Source: Streptomyces sp. Z26
GTDB lineage: Bacteria > Actinomycetota > Actinomycetes > Streptomycetales > Streptomycetaceae
Length of the DNA: 64,000 bases
Assembly: GCF_003665095.1 (NCBI RefSeq)
Contig: NZ_RCHV01000002.1
Span: 3,656,001 to 3,720,000 of the forward strand
Direction of reading: 5' to 3'
The notes beneath the pieces were generated by a model that saw only the letters and a list, made by a program, of their open reading frames with translations, did not search any database and had not been told where the DNA came from. Below, piece by piece: positions 32,298 through 40,878 of the stretch. Within the stretch, counting starts at the first letter, position 1; every line of letters starts with the position of its first letter. The translations under genes and the position numbers were made by a program.

Positions 32298-32640
32298 TCA
32301 CGCGGCGATAGCCATAGGCGCGGCGCTGACCTCGTCCTCTTCCCGCTCTTGCTGGGGCTCGTCGGCACGGCGCTCACGCAGCCCGGCGAGGAGGCCGCCG
32401 AACTTCGAGAGGACTTGGCGCCGCTCCAACAGGAGTTGGCGCCCCTCTTCGAGGCGGTCCGCCACCTCGTCGAGCCGGTCCGGCCAGAGGTGGCCGTACA
32501 GGTCGAGCGTCATGACGGCGGACTTGTGGCCCATCATCGTCTGCACGACCTTCACGTCCGCGCCGGCCGCGATGGCGAGCGACGCGGCGGTGTGCCGCAG
32601 CTCGTGCGGCGTGATCCCGGGGTCGCCGAGTCCGGCCGCC
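32298..32640 (-). pseudogene. C-terminal remnant of a tyrosine integrase
   Basis: The frame contains GITPHELRHTAASLAIAAGA, VKVVQTMMGHKSAVMTLDLYGHLWPD: the R-box, the conserved His/Lys region and the catalytic Tyr of tyrosine recombinases, followed by a charged tail ending PMAIAA. The catalytic N-terminal part and the arm-binding domain are missing; the upstream sequence in this frame (to 32951) is unrelated. It points toward tRNA-Thr, as tRNA integrases normally do, so it marks an old integration event that probably brought in the restriction-modification genes. Confidence 0.82.
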
Positions 32641-32832
32641 GTCACGGCCCCTGTCGAATACCCGCATGCGGAAGTTGCATTGCTGCGGCGGCCCGCTCCA
32701 ATCGCGCCGCACACCGAGCCGGGGGCGTCGCCCGTGCCGAGGTGAAACGCGGCCGTGCTGACGTGGTGGTGTCCCTCGTCGCCCGCCCACGGCAGCATGC
32801 CGTGGGCGGGGCGCAGTTCTGGTTCGGCGAGA

Positions 32833-33708
32833 TCACTCGTCGGAGTCGTCGACTTCGTCGTTGTCCTCGTCGTCAGCATCGTTCTTGCCAGGCTTCTTGG
32901 TCTCCGGGACCTGATCAGTGACTCCGTCGGGACGGTAGTAGCGCCGGGCACTGGGATAGGTCGAAGGACCGTCGTCGTACATGATCACCCAGCCGAGCAA
33001 GGCACAGATCTGCCACTTTTCGTCCAGGTGCTGAGCCACGAATCGAAACGCCTCGTCTACGGTCATCTCCACATCGGGGACGGTGACCATCTTCGCCTTG
33101 AAAGCAGCCGAGGGCTTGAAGCGAAAGAGGAACGGTATGCCGCGCTTGATCTCCCAAAGCACCGAGTGCAGCGACTGCACGCCAGGCGTCTGGCCCTTCA
33201 CCTTGCGCGACAGGTCAACGGGAAACGCAAGATCAAAATGATTTGCCTTGATCTTGGTTCGATCTCGATTTCGCCCCGGATCGTTGTTGCCGAACCCGCG
33301 ATTGTTCCAGACGACCTTCCCGGTCTTGAGGTGCTCTTTGATGAGCATCTTTTCCGGGGATACCGAAGAGAGATCCTCTTCGACGAACAAGCACTTGAAC
33401 GACATCTCCTCGATGGAGATACCTTCCCTCCCGGACAATTTGTAGAGATGATTTCCGAGGCGCTCGGGGAGTGGCTCGTCGGCCTTTCCGACATAAGTGA
33501 GTTGGCGTTCTTCGCCGGGCTCCTGGCGGAAGAGTTGGTACACCCCGGCCATACTGGGAAGCCCGAGTTTCTCGGCCTGAGGGGCGAGGGCGTCCAGGTT
33601 CTCCCGTGTGAGGGGTGCGGGCTCTAGGCGGGCCAGGGCGGCGTACAACTGCTTACTCAGGGCCTCAGTGATGCTGAGGCGGAACTGATCGCTGAACCCA
33701 TCGGCCAT
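32833..33708 (-). CDS. Restriction endonuclease, GIY-YIG fold, Eco29kI-like
   Basis: From the ATG at 33708 the protein has 291 residues. GVYQLFRQ and TYVGKADEPLPERLGNHLYK form the GIY-YIG motif with its Arg; EKMLIKEHLKTGKVVWNN and GFGNNDPGRNRDRT follow, as in Eco29kI-type enzymes. The end is a very acidic tail (DADDEDNDEVDDSDE). Eco29kI cuts CCGCGG; the same site here is a guess from family. It is divergent from the C5-cytosine methyltransferase gene, which should protect the host. The lower GC and more mixed codon use suggest transfer. Confidence 0.78.
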   Translation of the reverse strand: MADGFSDQFRLSITEALSKQLYAALARLEPAPLTRENLDALAPQAEKLGLPSMAGVYQLFRQEPGEERQLTYVGKADEPLPERLGNHLYKLSGREGISIEEMSFKCLFVEEDLSSVSPEKMLIKEHLKTGKVVWNNRGFGNNDPGRNRDRTKIKANHFDLAFPVDLSRKVKGQTPGVQSLHSVLWEIKRGIPFLFRFKPSAAFKAKMVTVPDVEMTVDEAFRFVAQHLDEKWQICALLGWVIMYDDGPSTYPSARRYYRPDGVTDQVPETKKPGKNDADDEDNDEVDDSDE

Positions 33709-33830
33709 GTGGCACCCGTCCCCTATGTAGCTCCTGGTCGCGGCCACCTTATCTGGTGGTCCTGGGGGACACGCGAGGCAAGTTGCGGGAGATGTCTTCA
33801 TGATCACAAACTCCGCGGTACGCTTCTCTC
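33709..33830. promoter_or_regulatory. Divergent promoter region of the restriction-modification genes
   Basis: These 122 bases separate the two start codons (33708 on minus, 33831 on plus). No controller-protein box is evident to me and no C-protein gene is nearby. Confidence 0.4.
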
Positions 33831-35147
33831 ATGTCTGAGCTGCCCGAAGAACGCCAAGAGGTAGGGACGTGTGTCGAGCTGTTCGCCGGCGGCGGTGGGC
33901 TCGCCATGGCCGTACACGCGGCGGGCTTCCGTCCGCTCCTGGTGAATGAGTACGCCAAGCGGGCCTGTGAGTCGCTGAGCAACACCCCGCCGGACCCCGC
34001 CGAACCTGAAAAGCGTTGGCCCCTCGTGCCGGGCGACGTGCGGGACGTCGACTACGCGGACCACGTCAACGAGGAGGTCGACATCCTCGCGGGTGGACCG
34101 CCGTGTCAGCCGTTCAGTCTGGGCGGCGTCCACAAGGGCATGGAAGACGAGCGGAATATGTTTCCCGAGATGTTCCGTGCGATTCGGGAGCTCAAGCCCA
34201 AGGCGGTCATCTGCGAGAATGTACGAGGTCTTCTCCGCCCGTCCTTCAGGCCGTACTTTGGCTACATTCTGAATGAAATGCGTTTGCCGTTCGAGAAGCG
34301 AGACAAGGAAGCGACGTGGGAAGACCACAACGAAATCCTTGAGAAGCTGATCGCCAACGACACCGTTGACCCGTCGAAGCGCTATGTCGTGAAGGAGCTG
34401 GAGGTCAACGCGGCCGACTACGGCGTACCGCAAATCCGGAACCGAGTGATCATCGTCGCGTTCCGCGCCGACCTGGATGTCAACTGGGGCGAGTTCATGC
34501 CCAAGCAGACGCACTCCTACGAATCACTCATCCACTCCATGCGAGAAGGCGGACCCTACTGGACCGAGCGGCACAAGAACGTGGCCGCCGAAGTCCGCAA
34601 GCGCGTAATCGCCAACCTTCCTGAGCTCGACCACGAGGACCCGAAGGTCAAGGAGAAGCTCAAGCTGGCGCCGTGGCGCACACTGCGCGATGCCATCGCG
34701 GGAATCGACGAGAACGAGGGCAAGCCGCTTCCGTACGTCACGGAGGCAGCGGTCAAGGACAAGCTCGAAGTGGGCGGTATCCCTGATCACATCGGGTGGC
34801 CTGGAGCTCGTACGTACGCCGGGCACACCCCGAACGTGCTGGACCGGCCCGCGAAGACCGTGAAGGCGGGCGTGCACGGTGTGCCCGGCGGCGAATCCGT
34901 CATGCAGCTCGACGAGGTCGACTTCGTCAACGAGGGGGGCGGAACCGGGTACCGATACATGACCGTTCGGGAGACCGCGCGAGTCATGACGTTCCCGGAC
35001 CATGTGGTCCTCGACGGGCCGAGGGGCGAGAAGATGAGGCAGTTGGGTAACGCCGTACCGGTGAAGCTCGGTGCGGTCTTCGCCAAGGCCGTCGCCGAAG
35101 CGCTGAAGTCCGTAGGGGCTCTGAAGGACCCGGAGAAGCGGAAGTGA
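33831..35147 (+). CDS. DNA (cytosine-5) methyltransferase of a type II restriction-modification system
   Basis: The 438-residue enzyme shows the ordered motifs: I CVELFAGGGGLAMA, IV GGPPCQPFS with catalytic Cys92, VI ENVRG, VIII QIRNRVIIVAF, and X RQLGNAVPVKLG. The target-recognition part lies between VIII and IX (GWPGARTYAGHTPNVL follows). It methylates C5 of a cytosine in the site cut by the neighbouring enzyme. The TGA overlaps the GTG of vsr (GTGA). Confidence 0.93.
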   Translation: MSELPEERQEVGTCVELFAGGGGLAMAVHAAGFRPLLVNEYAKRACESLSNTPPDPAEPEKRWPLVPGDVRDVDYADHVNEEVDILAGGPPCQPFSLGGVHKGMEDERNMFPEMFRAIRELKPKAVICENVRGLLRPSFRPYFGYILNEMRLPFEKRDKEATWEDHNEILEKLIANDTVDPSKRYVVKELEVNAADYGVPQIRNRVIIVAFRADLDVNWGEFMPKQTHSYESLIHSMREGGPYWTERHKNVAAEVRKRVIANLPELDHEDPKVKEKLKLAPWRTLRDAIAGIDENEGKPLPYVTEAAVKDKLEVGGIPDHIGWPGARTYAGHTPNVLDRPAKTVKAGVHGVPGGESVMQLDEVDFVNEGGGTGYRYMTVRETARVMTFPDHVVLDGPRGEKMRQLGNAVPVKLGAVFAKAVAEALKSVGALKDPEKRK

Positions 35148-35926
35148 CTGAGGCCGCGCACGATCGGCAGAGGCGTTGGAAGGACCGAATGCCTCCCGAT
35201 CGGGCGTGGAAGCCCCGTGTGGGGATGACTAGGGAATCCCGAGCGGCGGAACAGGACCGAGCCGCCGGCGGCCGCCACACGCGCGCTGTCGACGTTGGCG
35301 GTGGGCGATACGCGCGCGCCTCGATCGCGTTGCGCCTGTACCGCAGCACCCGACGCATCCGCGCGTACCTGCGGTGGTCGCAGGAGGGGGAGACGCGGGA
35401 ACAGTACGTCGGCGAGGTGGACGCGGCGACTCGTGCCGCGAACTTGCGGCAGGCATGGTCAATGGCGCGCACCGCGGGCTACGTGACCACTGAGTCTCTG
35501 CCGTCCGGCTCGTGGGCGTCGTCCCCCGCTTCTCGCGCCGTCATGTCGGCGAACAAGGGCCGGGACACGAAGCCCGAACGTCTCCTCCGATCGGCCTTGC
35601 ACCGTAAAGGGCTTCGCTACCGAGTCTCAGCGCGGCCCGTAGCGGACGTTCGACGCACAGCTGACGTCGTGTTCACCAAAGCCCGAGTCGCGGTGTTCGT
35701 AGACGGCTGTTTTTGGCACGGCTGCCCCGAGCATTACCGGCCCGCCACCAAGCGCGCCGAGTTCTGGCAAGGGAAGATCGAGGGAAATCAGACCCGAGAC
35801 GCGGAGACGACGGCGACGCTCGAAGAGCGCGGCTGGGAGGTTATTCGTTTCTGGGCACACGAAGACCCAATGGAAGCGGCTGAACGGGTCAGCCAAGTCG
35901 TGAGAGAACGATCGGAAGGCACATAG
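35144..35926 (+). CDS. vsr: Very short patch repair (Vsr) endonuclease with an N-terminal extension
   Basis: The Vsr domain begins near residue 128: RAVMSANKGRDTKPERLLRS, then TADVVFTKARVAVFVDGCFW and HGCPEHYRPATKRAEFW, ending with WEVIRFWAHEDP. These contain the active-site Asp and the zinc-site His/Cys residues. Vsr nicks T:G mismatches that arise when 5-methylcytosine deaminates, so its coupling to the C5-methyltransferase makes sense. Residues 1-125 are an added region (IALRLYRSTRRIRAYLRWSQ) not found in ordinary Vsr proteins of about 150 residues. Confidence 0.9.
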   Translation: MTEAAHDRQRRWKDRMPPDRAWKPRVGMTRESRAAEQDRAAGGRHTRAVDVGGGRYARASIALRLYRSTRRIRAYLRWSQEGETREQYVGEVDAATRAANLRQAWSMARTAGYVTTESLPSGSWASSPASRAVMSANKGRDTKPERLLRSALHRKGLRYRVSARPVADVRRTADVVFTKARVAVFVDGCFWHGCPEHYRPATKRAEFWQGKIEGNQTRDAETTATLEERGWEVIRFWAHEDPMEAAERVSQVVRERSEGT

Positions 35927-35956
35927 CAGGCGCCCTGGCCTGACCGAGGCGCCTGC
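35926..35956 (+). terminator. Terminator hairpin after vsr
   Basis: CAGGCGCC (35927-35934) pairs with GGCGCCTG (35948-35955), directly at the vsr stop codon. It also falls at the right edge of the island. Confidence 0.75.
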
Positions 35957-36108
35957 GTGCATATTGTCGCCGCGCAGTACGCCACCTCCGCGTCGTCGGG
36001 GAACATGCCGCTCAGCGCGAGGAGCTGGCTCCTGGCCTCCTCGGACCGGCCCCCTTCCCGTAGCCGTGCGACGTCAGCCAGCAGGTCCCTCGTGCTCCGT
36101 ATGCTCAT
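35957..36108 (-). pseudogene. Truncated TPR-type protein at the island edge
   Basis: From the ATG at 36108 the frame reads MSIRSTRDLLADVARLREGG and EEARSQLLALSGMFPDDAEV, a first TPR-like helix pair with AYCAATICTQ, and then loses similarity near 35960. Host TPR proteins with this start usually go on for another 100 or so residues. In this frame the sequence runs on antisense to vsr (to 35788). I infer that arrival of the restriction-modification island removed its 3' part. Confidence 0.55.
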
Positions 36109-36175
36109 GCGCCCATCGTGGCGGTTCTGTTCCTTCGCCACCCACGGCTTTCACCGGGCCTGGTGTGATCGGGCA

Positions 36176-36225
36176 CCCAATGCCCGCGCCCCCGGCTCGT
36201 ACGGGCCGGGGGCACAGGCATTGGG
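36176..36225 (-). terminator. Large two-part hairpin
   Basis: CCCAATGCC (36176-36184) pairs with GGCATTGGG (36217-36225), and inside it GCCCCCGG (36188-36195) pairs with CCGGGGGC (36206-36213). It lies nine bases beyond the stop of the ABC permease gene and should end that transcript. Confidence 0.85.
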
Positions 36226-36233
36226 CCTGGGGG

Positions 36234-38801
36234 TTACTGGGCGCTGATGGCCTGGAGGGTGTTCAGGCGGGCCGCGCGGCGGGCCGGCCAGATGGCCGCT
36301 AGGACGCCGATGGCCAGGCCCGCGAGCAGGAACAGGGCCAGCCGGGCCCAGGGCAGCACCGTCTCGTACGTGGTGAGGGAGCCGCCGGTGAGGCTGCCGC
36401 CCGTCCAGGCGAGGAAGATGCCGGTGCCGATGCCGAGGGCGGCGCCGAAGAGGGAGATGACCACCGATTCGAGGCGGACCATCTGCTTGACGCCCCGGTC
36501 GTCGAGGCCGATGGCGCGGAGCAGGCCGATCTCACGGGTGCGTTCGAAGACCGACATGGCCAGGGTGTTGATGACGCCGAGGACGCCGATGACGACGGCC
36601 ATGCCCAGCAGGCCGTACATCATGTTGAGCATCGTGTCGATCTCGCCGGACTCGGCCTTGGTCAGCTGGTCCCGGGTCTGCACCTGGATCAGCGGGCTGT
36701 TGCCGAGGGCTTCGCGGATGTCCTGGTCGAGGTCGCTCCCGGCGTCGCCGGACGCCCGTACGAGGATGCTGTCGAGCTTGCGGTCGTCGGTGTGGGGGAG
36801 GACGTCGGCCAGGACGCCGAGGGCGTCGTCGAGGGCGCGGGTCTGCTCGTAGACGCCGGCGACGGTGAGCCGGGTCTGCGAGTCGCCGAAGTCGAGGGAG
36901 CCCTTGAACGTGTCGCCCGCGGTCAGGCCGGTCTCGTCGGCGAGCTTGTCGGAGAGGGCGATCTTGCCGGGCCCGATGTCGTCGAGGGAGCCGCTGGTGA
37001 AGTGGAGGTCGGCGACCTCGCCGAGCTGTCGCGGGTCGGCGCCCGCGAGGGTGCCGAAGGAGTCGCGTACGTTCAGGCTGCCGGACGCCACGGGGACCGC
37101 GGTGTCGACGCCGTCGACGGCGGCGACCTTCGGGGTGAGGCCGGGCTCGATGCCGTTGTACGCGGCGTTGGACACCTTGTAGTCGGCGGTGAGGTCCTGG
37201 ACGGCCTCCTTCTGGATCGCCTCGTTCGCGGAGGCGCCGGCGACGCTGAGCCCGGTGATGAGGGTGAGGCCGATCATGAGGGCGGAGGCGGTGGCGGCGG
37301 TACGGCGCGGGTTGCGGAGGGCGTTCTCCTTGGCCAGCTTGCCGCTGACGCCGAACAGGCGGCTGGTGAGGGCCCCGGCGAGGTTGACCAGCGGCCGGGA
37401 CAGCAGCGGGGCGAGGACGATCATGCCGGTCATGGTGAGGACCGAGCCGAGCATGGCGGGCGGCAGGTTCGCGTCGACGTCGCCGTCCTGCGCCGAGACG
37501 TAGAGCATGAGGAGGACGCCGAGAACCGTGAGCAGTCCGCCGAGGGTGTTGCGGACGACGAGGCCGCGCTTCGCGGGCGCCTGGTCGACGGTGCTCAGCG
37601 CCTCGATCGGGGCGATCCTCGCGGCCTTGCGGGACGGCAGCCAGGCGGCGAGCACGGTCACGCCGACGCCGACGGCGACGCTCCACAGCAGCGTCTCCGT
37701 GGAGATCACGAGGGACCCTTCGGGGAGGCCCGCGCCGCTGGCGTTGAGCAGCCCCGGCAGGACGGTGGCGATGCCGAGGCCGAGGGTGAACCCGGCGGCG
37801 GAGGCGAGGAGTCCGAGGACGCCCGCCTCGATCAGCACGGCGCGTACGACCTGGCGGCGGGAGGCGCCGACGGCGCGGAGGAGGGCGGTCTCGCGGCTGC
37901 GCTGGGCGATCAGCATGGTGAAGGTGTTGGCGATGATGAACACGCCGACGAACAGCGCGATCCCGGCGAAGACCAGCAGCATCTGCGTGAGCCACTTGGT
38001 GCTCTGGGCGATCTCGTCGGCCTGTTCGGCGGCGAGTTGCGCGCCGCTGTCGGCCTTGACACCGCCGTCGGGCAGGAGCCGGTCGATGGTGCCCGCGAGG
38101 GCGTGGTCGTCGCTGTCGGGGCCGGAGCCGACGACGAGTTCGTCGTACTGGCCCGGGTTGAGGAACAGCCGCTGCGCGGTCGCCGTGTCGAAGAGGGCGA
38201 GGCTGCCGCCCGCGGTCACGCGCGGGTCGTCGGTGTCGACGGTGCCGACGAGCTTCGCGGTGAGGGCGGGTCCCTCGGTGGCGAAACGTACGGTGTCCCC
38301 GATCGCGTACCCGGCCCGTTCGGCGGTCTCGTGGTCGAGGGCGATCTCGTCGCGGGACTGCGGGCCGCGCCCGTCGTGCAGGGGGTAGCGGGTGTCGCGG
38401 TCGCCGCCGGACTCGGCCGGTACGTAGTTGGTGGCGAGGTTCTGCCAGCTGGTGTCGGCGTTGAGGGGGCGGCCGTCCTGGTCGGCGAGGGTGGCGTTGC
38501 CGTTGACGACGGCCCGTACGGACGTGACGCCGGAGACGCCGCGCACCTGCCGTACGACGTCGTCGGACAGCTTCGTGGAACGGACGTCGGGTCCGCCGTC
38601 GGGGTCGAACTCGGACTCGGCCTGGACGGAGACGTCGACGTCCTCGAGGTTGGCGGCGGACGCGTCGCGCAGCGACTTGGCGACGCTGTCGCCGAAGACG
38701 AGCGTGCCGGAGACGAAGGCGACGCCGAGCATGACCGCGAGGGCGGTCATGATCAGCCGGGCTTTGTGCGCGAAGACGTTGCGCAGTGCGGTACGGAGCA
38801 T
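36234..38801 (-). CDS. ABC transporter permease, FtsX/MacB type
   Basis: The 855-residue protein starts MLRTALRNVFAHKARLIMTA, a typical first helix, followed by a large external domain (about 45-250), three helices with the FtsX motif (RSRETALLRAVGASRRQVVR), a second helix pair and external domain, and a final FtsX unit (RTREIGLLRAIGLDDRGVKQ). Two FtsX domains in one chain make a complete permease half-pair, common in actinobacteria. It works with the ATPase encoded upstream to export or move a lipid or peptide substrate that cannot be named. Confidence 0.9.
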   Translation of the reverse strand: MLRTALRNVFAHKARLIMTALAVMLGVAFVSGTLVFGDSVAKSLRDASAANLEDVDVSVQAESEFDPDGGPDVRSTKLSDDVVRQVRGVSGVTSVRAVVNGNATLADQDGRPLNADTSWQNLATNYVPAESGGDRDTRYPLHDGRGPQSRDEIALDHETAERAGYAIGDTVRFATEGPALTAKLVGTVDTDDPRVTAGGSLALFDTATAQRLFLNPGQYDELVVGSGPDSDDHALAGTIDRLLPDGGVKADSGAQLAAEQADEIAQSTKWLTQMLLVFAGIALFVGVFIIANTFTMLIAQRSRETALLRAVGASRRQVVRAVLIEAGVLGLLASAAGFTLGLGIATVLPGLLNASGAGLPEGSLVISTETLLWSVAVGVGVTVLAAWLPSRKAARIAPIEALSTVDQAPAKRGLVVRNTLGGLLTVLGVLLMLYVSAQDGDVDANLPPAMLGSVLTMTGMIVLAPLLSRPLVNLAGALTSRLFGVSGKLAKENALRNPRRTAATASALMIGLTLITGLSVAGASANEAIQKEAVQDLTADYKVSNAAYNGIEPGLTPKVAAVDGVDTAVPVASGSLNVRDSFGTLAGADPRQLGEVADLHFTSGSLDDIGPGKIALSDKLADETGLTAGDTFKGSLDFGDSQTRLTVAGVYEQTRALDDALGVLADVLPHTDDRKLDSILVRASGDAGSDLDQDIREALGNSPLIQVQTRDQLTKAESGEIDTMLNMMYGLLGMAVVIGVLGVINTLAMSVFERTREIGLLRAIGLDDRGVKQMVRLESVVISLFGAALGIGTGIFLAWTGGSLTGGSLTTYETVLPWARLALFLLAGLAIGVLAAIWPARRAARLNTLQAISAQ

Positions 38802-39005
38802 GGTGGTCCCACTCCTGGCTGGGTGGCGGTGGTCCGGGCAGCGGCCCCGGGCGGGGCGGGCCGCGGTGAACGGGCCGCCGGGGACGGGCCGTTGCGGATG
38901 CGGACGGGAGGGCTGGGGCGAAAGGGCGTACGGCGGTGTGGCGGTGCGGGCGCCGCTGGCGTACGGCGTGCGGGGAGCCCGGCCGTACGGGAGGCGCCGG
39001 GGCGG

Positions 39006-39833
39006 TCAGCTGGTGCGCGCGTCGGTGTCGAACTGCCGCATCCGGTCGAGCACGGCCTCGGCGGTCGGGTCGTACACCTCGTCGATCAGCCGCCCGTCCG
39101 CGAGGAACACGACGCGGTCGGCGTACGAGGCGGCCACCGGGTCGTGGGTGACCATGACGACGGTCTGGCCCAGCTCCTGCACGGAGTCGCGCAGGAACGT
39201 GAGGATCTCCGCGCCGGAACGGGAGTCCAGGTTGCCGGTGGGCTCGTCCGCGAAGATGATCTCCGGCCGGGCGGCGATCGCGCGGGCCACGGCGACGCGT
39301 TGCTGCTGGCCGCCGGAGAGTTGGGAGGGGCGGTGGCCGAGGCGGCCGGAGAGACCGACGGTCGCGACCACGGTGTCCAGCCACTGCCGGTCGGGCTTGC
39401 GTCCGGCGATGTCCATCGGCAGCGTGATGTTCTCCAGCGCGGTCAGCGTGGGCAGCAGGTTGAACGCCTGGAAGACGAAGCCGACCTGGTCCCGGCGCAG
39501 CCGCGTGAGTTGGCGGTCGTTGAGGCTGGCCAGCTCGGTGTCCCCGATGCGGGCGGAGCCCTCGGAGACGGTGTCGAGGCCCGCCATGCAGTGCATCAGG
39601 GTCGACTTGCCGGAGCCCGACGGGCCCATGATGGCGGTGAAGCGGCCCCGCCCGAACTCCAGCGACACCGAGTCCAGCGCGACGACGCGGGTGTCGCCCT
39701 CGCCGTAGACCTTGCTGAGTCCGGTGGCGCGGGCGGCGGCGCCGATCCGCGTGCCCGCGTGGGCCCCGCTGGGCGCGGTGGGGTGCTGGGCGGCGGTCGC
39801 CGCGGTGGCTGCGGTGGCTGCGTGCGTCGGCAT
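39006..39833 (-). CDS. ABC transporter ATP-binding protein, MacB/LolD type
   Basis: The 275-residue protein has Walker A IMGPSGSGKSTLMH, Q-loop GFVFQAFNLLP, signature LSGGQQQRVAVARA, Walker B EIIFADEPTGNLDSR and switch His MVTHDPVAASY. The GNLD after Walker B is typical of the MacB/LolD exporter group that pairs with FtsX permeases. The ATG at 39833 has a CCTCCAGGA complement (GGAGG) upstream. A 204-base gap separates it from the permease gene. Confidence 0.92.
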   Translation of the reverse strand: MPTHAATAATAATAAQHPTAPSGAHAGTRIGAAARATGLSKVYGEGDTRVVALDSVSLEFGRGRFTAIMGPSGSGKSTLMHCMAGLDTVSEGSARIGDTELASLNDRQLTRLRRDQVGFVFQAFNLLPTLTALENITLPMDIAGRKPDRQWLDTVVATVGLSGRLGHRPSQLSGGQQQRVAVARAIAARPEIIFADEPTGNLDSRSGAEILTFLRDSVQELGQTVVMVTHDPVAASYADRVVFLADGRLIDEVYDPTAEAVLDRMRQFDTDARTS

Positions 39834-40104
39834 GACGGCTCCTGGAGGACGGGGACGAAGCGCTCTTGCGTGCTTCTCATCCTCGGTTCGCCACGGCCGC
39901 GAACCGTCGGCCTCAGGGCGTGGATACGGTCCCTGCCGAAGGTCCCGGGCGGGGCCGCGCGTACGTCCGGGGGCGGACGGGGCCTCTGCCGAGCGGCAGA
40001 GGCGGCCGGTACGGGGGGCGGACCCCGGGGGCGTACGTACGGCGCGCGGCGCGCGTACGGGAGCCACGCGCCGTACGGGGTCGGGGCACGAGGTCCGTAC
40101 GGGG

Positions 40105-40878
40105 TCAGGTCACCAGGCCCGTACGGTACGCCAGCACCGCCGCCTGGACGCGGCTGTCCGAGCCGGTCTTCTCCAGGATGGCGCTGACGTGCGTCTTCAC
40201 CGTGCCGACGCCGATGCCGAGGCGGCGGCCGATCTCCCCGTTGGCCAGGCCGTGGCCGAGGAGGGCGAGCACGTCGCGTTCGCGTGCGGTCAGGGCGGCC
40301 AGCCGCTGCTCCGGGCCGTGGGCCACGGCGGGCGCGGCGGGGCGCTGGGTACGTCCGGCGGGGGCGGAAGCGGGGGGCGGCGCGCTCGCCGTGCCCGGCC
40401 CGAAGCCGCCGCTGAGCATGCGCGAGATGACGGTGCCGGTGACGCCGGGGGAGAGGACCGCGTCGCCCGTGGCGGCCGCCCGTACGGCGCTGATCAGCTC
40501 CTGCGGGCCCTCGTCCTTCAGCAGGAAGCCCGTCGCGCCCGAGTGCAGCGCGCGCGTGACGTTCTCCTCGTCGCCGAAGGTGGTGAGCATGACGACCTGC
40601 GGCTTCGGGCGGAGCGCGAGCAGCCGTTCTATGGCGGCCAGACCGTCGAGGACGGGCATCCGGATGTCGACGAGCGCCACGTCGGGGCGGGTCTCGGTGG
40701 CGACCCGTACGGCCTCCTCGCCGTTCGCCGCCTCCCCGACCACCTCGATGCCCTCGGCGTGCCGGAGGATCAGCCGGACACCGTGCCGGATCATCTCCTC
40801 GTCGTCCGCGAGCAGGACCCGGACGGGACGGGGCCCGGACCCGGCGGCGGGGGGCTCGGTCATGGGGGGCTCGGTCAT
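40105..40878 (-). CDS. NarL/LuxR-type response regulator
   Basis: The 257-residue protein has a receiver domain (VRVLLADDEEMIRHGV, phospho-Asp in VALVDIRMPVLDG, conserved TTFGDE and LLKDEGPQE) and a C-terminal LuxR HTH (LTARERDVLALLGHGLANGE, then VKTHVSAILEKTG). A Pro/Ala-rich linker of about 50 residues joins them. Its ATG overlaps the kinase stop (ATGA), so the pair is co-translated. Target genes may include the ABC exporter just downstream, given the shared strand. Confidence 0.92.
   Translation of the reverse strand: MTEPPMTEPPAAGSGPRPVRVLLADDEEMIRHGVRLILRHAEGIEVVGEAANGEEAVRVATETRPDVALVDIRMPVLDGLAAIERLLALRPKPQVVMLTTFGDEENVTRALHSGATGFLLKDEGPQELISAVRAAATGDAVLSPGVTGTVISRMLSGGFGPGTASAPPPASAPAGRTQRPAAPAVAHGPEQRLAALTARERDVLALLGHGLANGEIGRRLGIGVGTVKTHVSAILEKTGSDSRVQAAVLAYRTGLVT

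Noticed and set aside
32203..36230. Second copy of the tRNA-Thr 3' end as a far attachment site of the island
   Set aside because: I looked for GGTTCGAATCCC or CCGAAGGCGGC after the restriction-modification genes and did not find one, so no attR is claimed.
36792..40187. Plus-strand open frame of about 1130 codons opposite the ABC exporter genes
   Set aside because: Gly/Glu/Asp-rich repeat-like translation is the mirror of the permease and ATPase genes, which have clear motifs on the minus strand.
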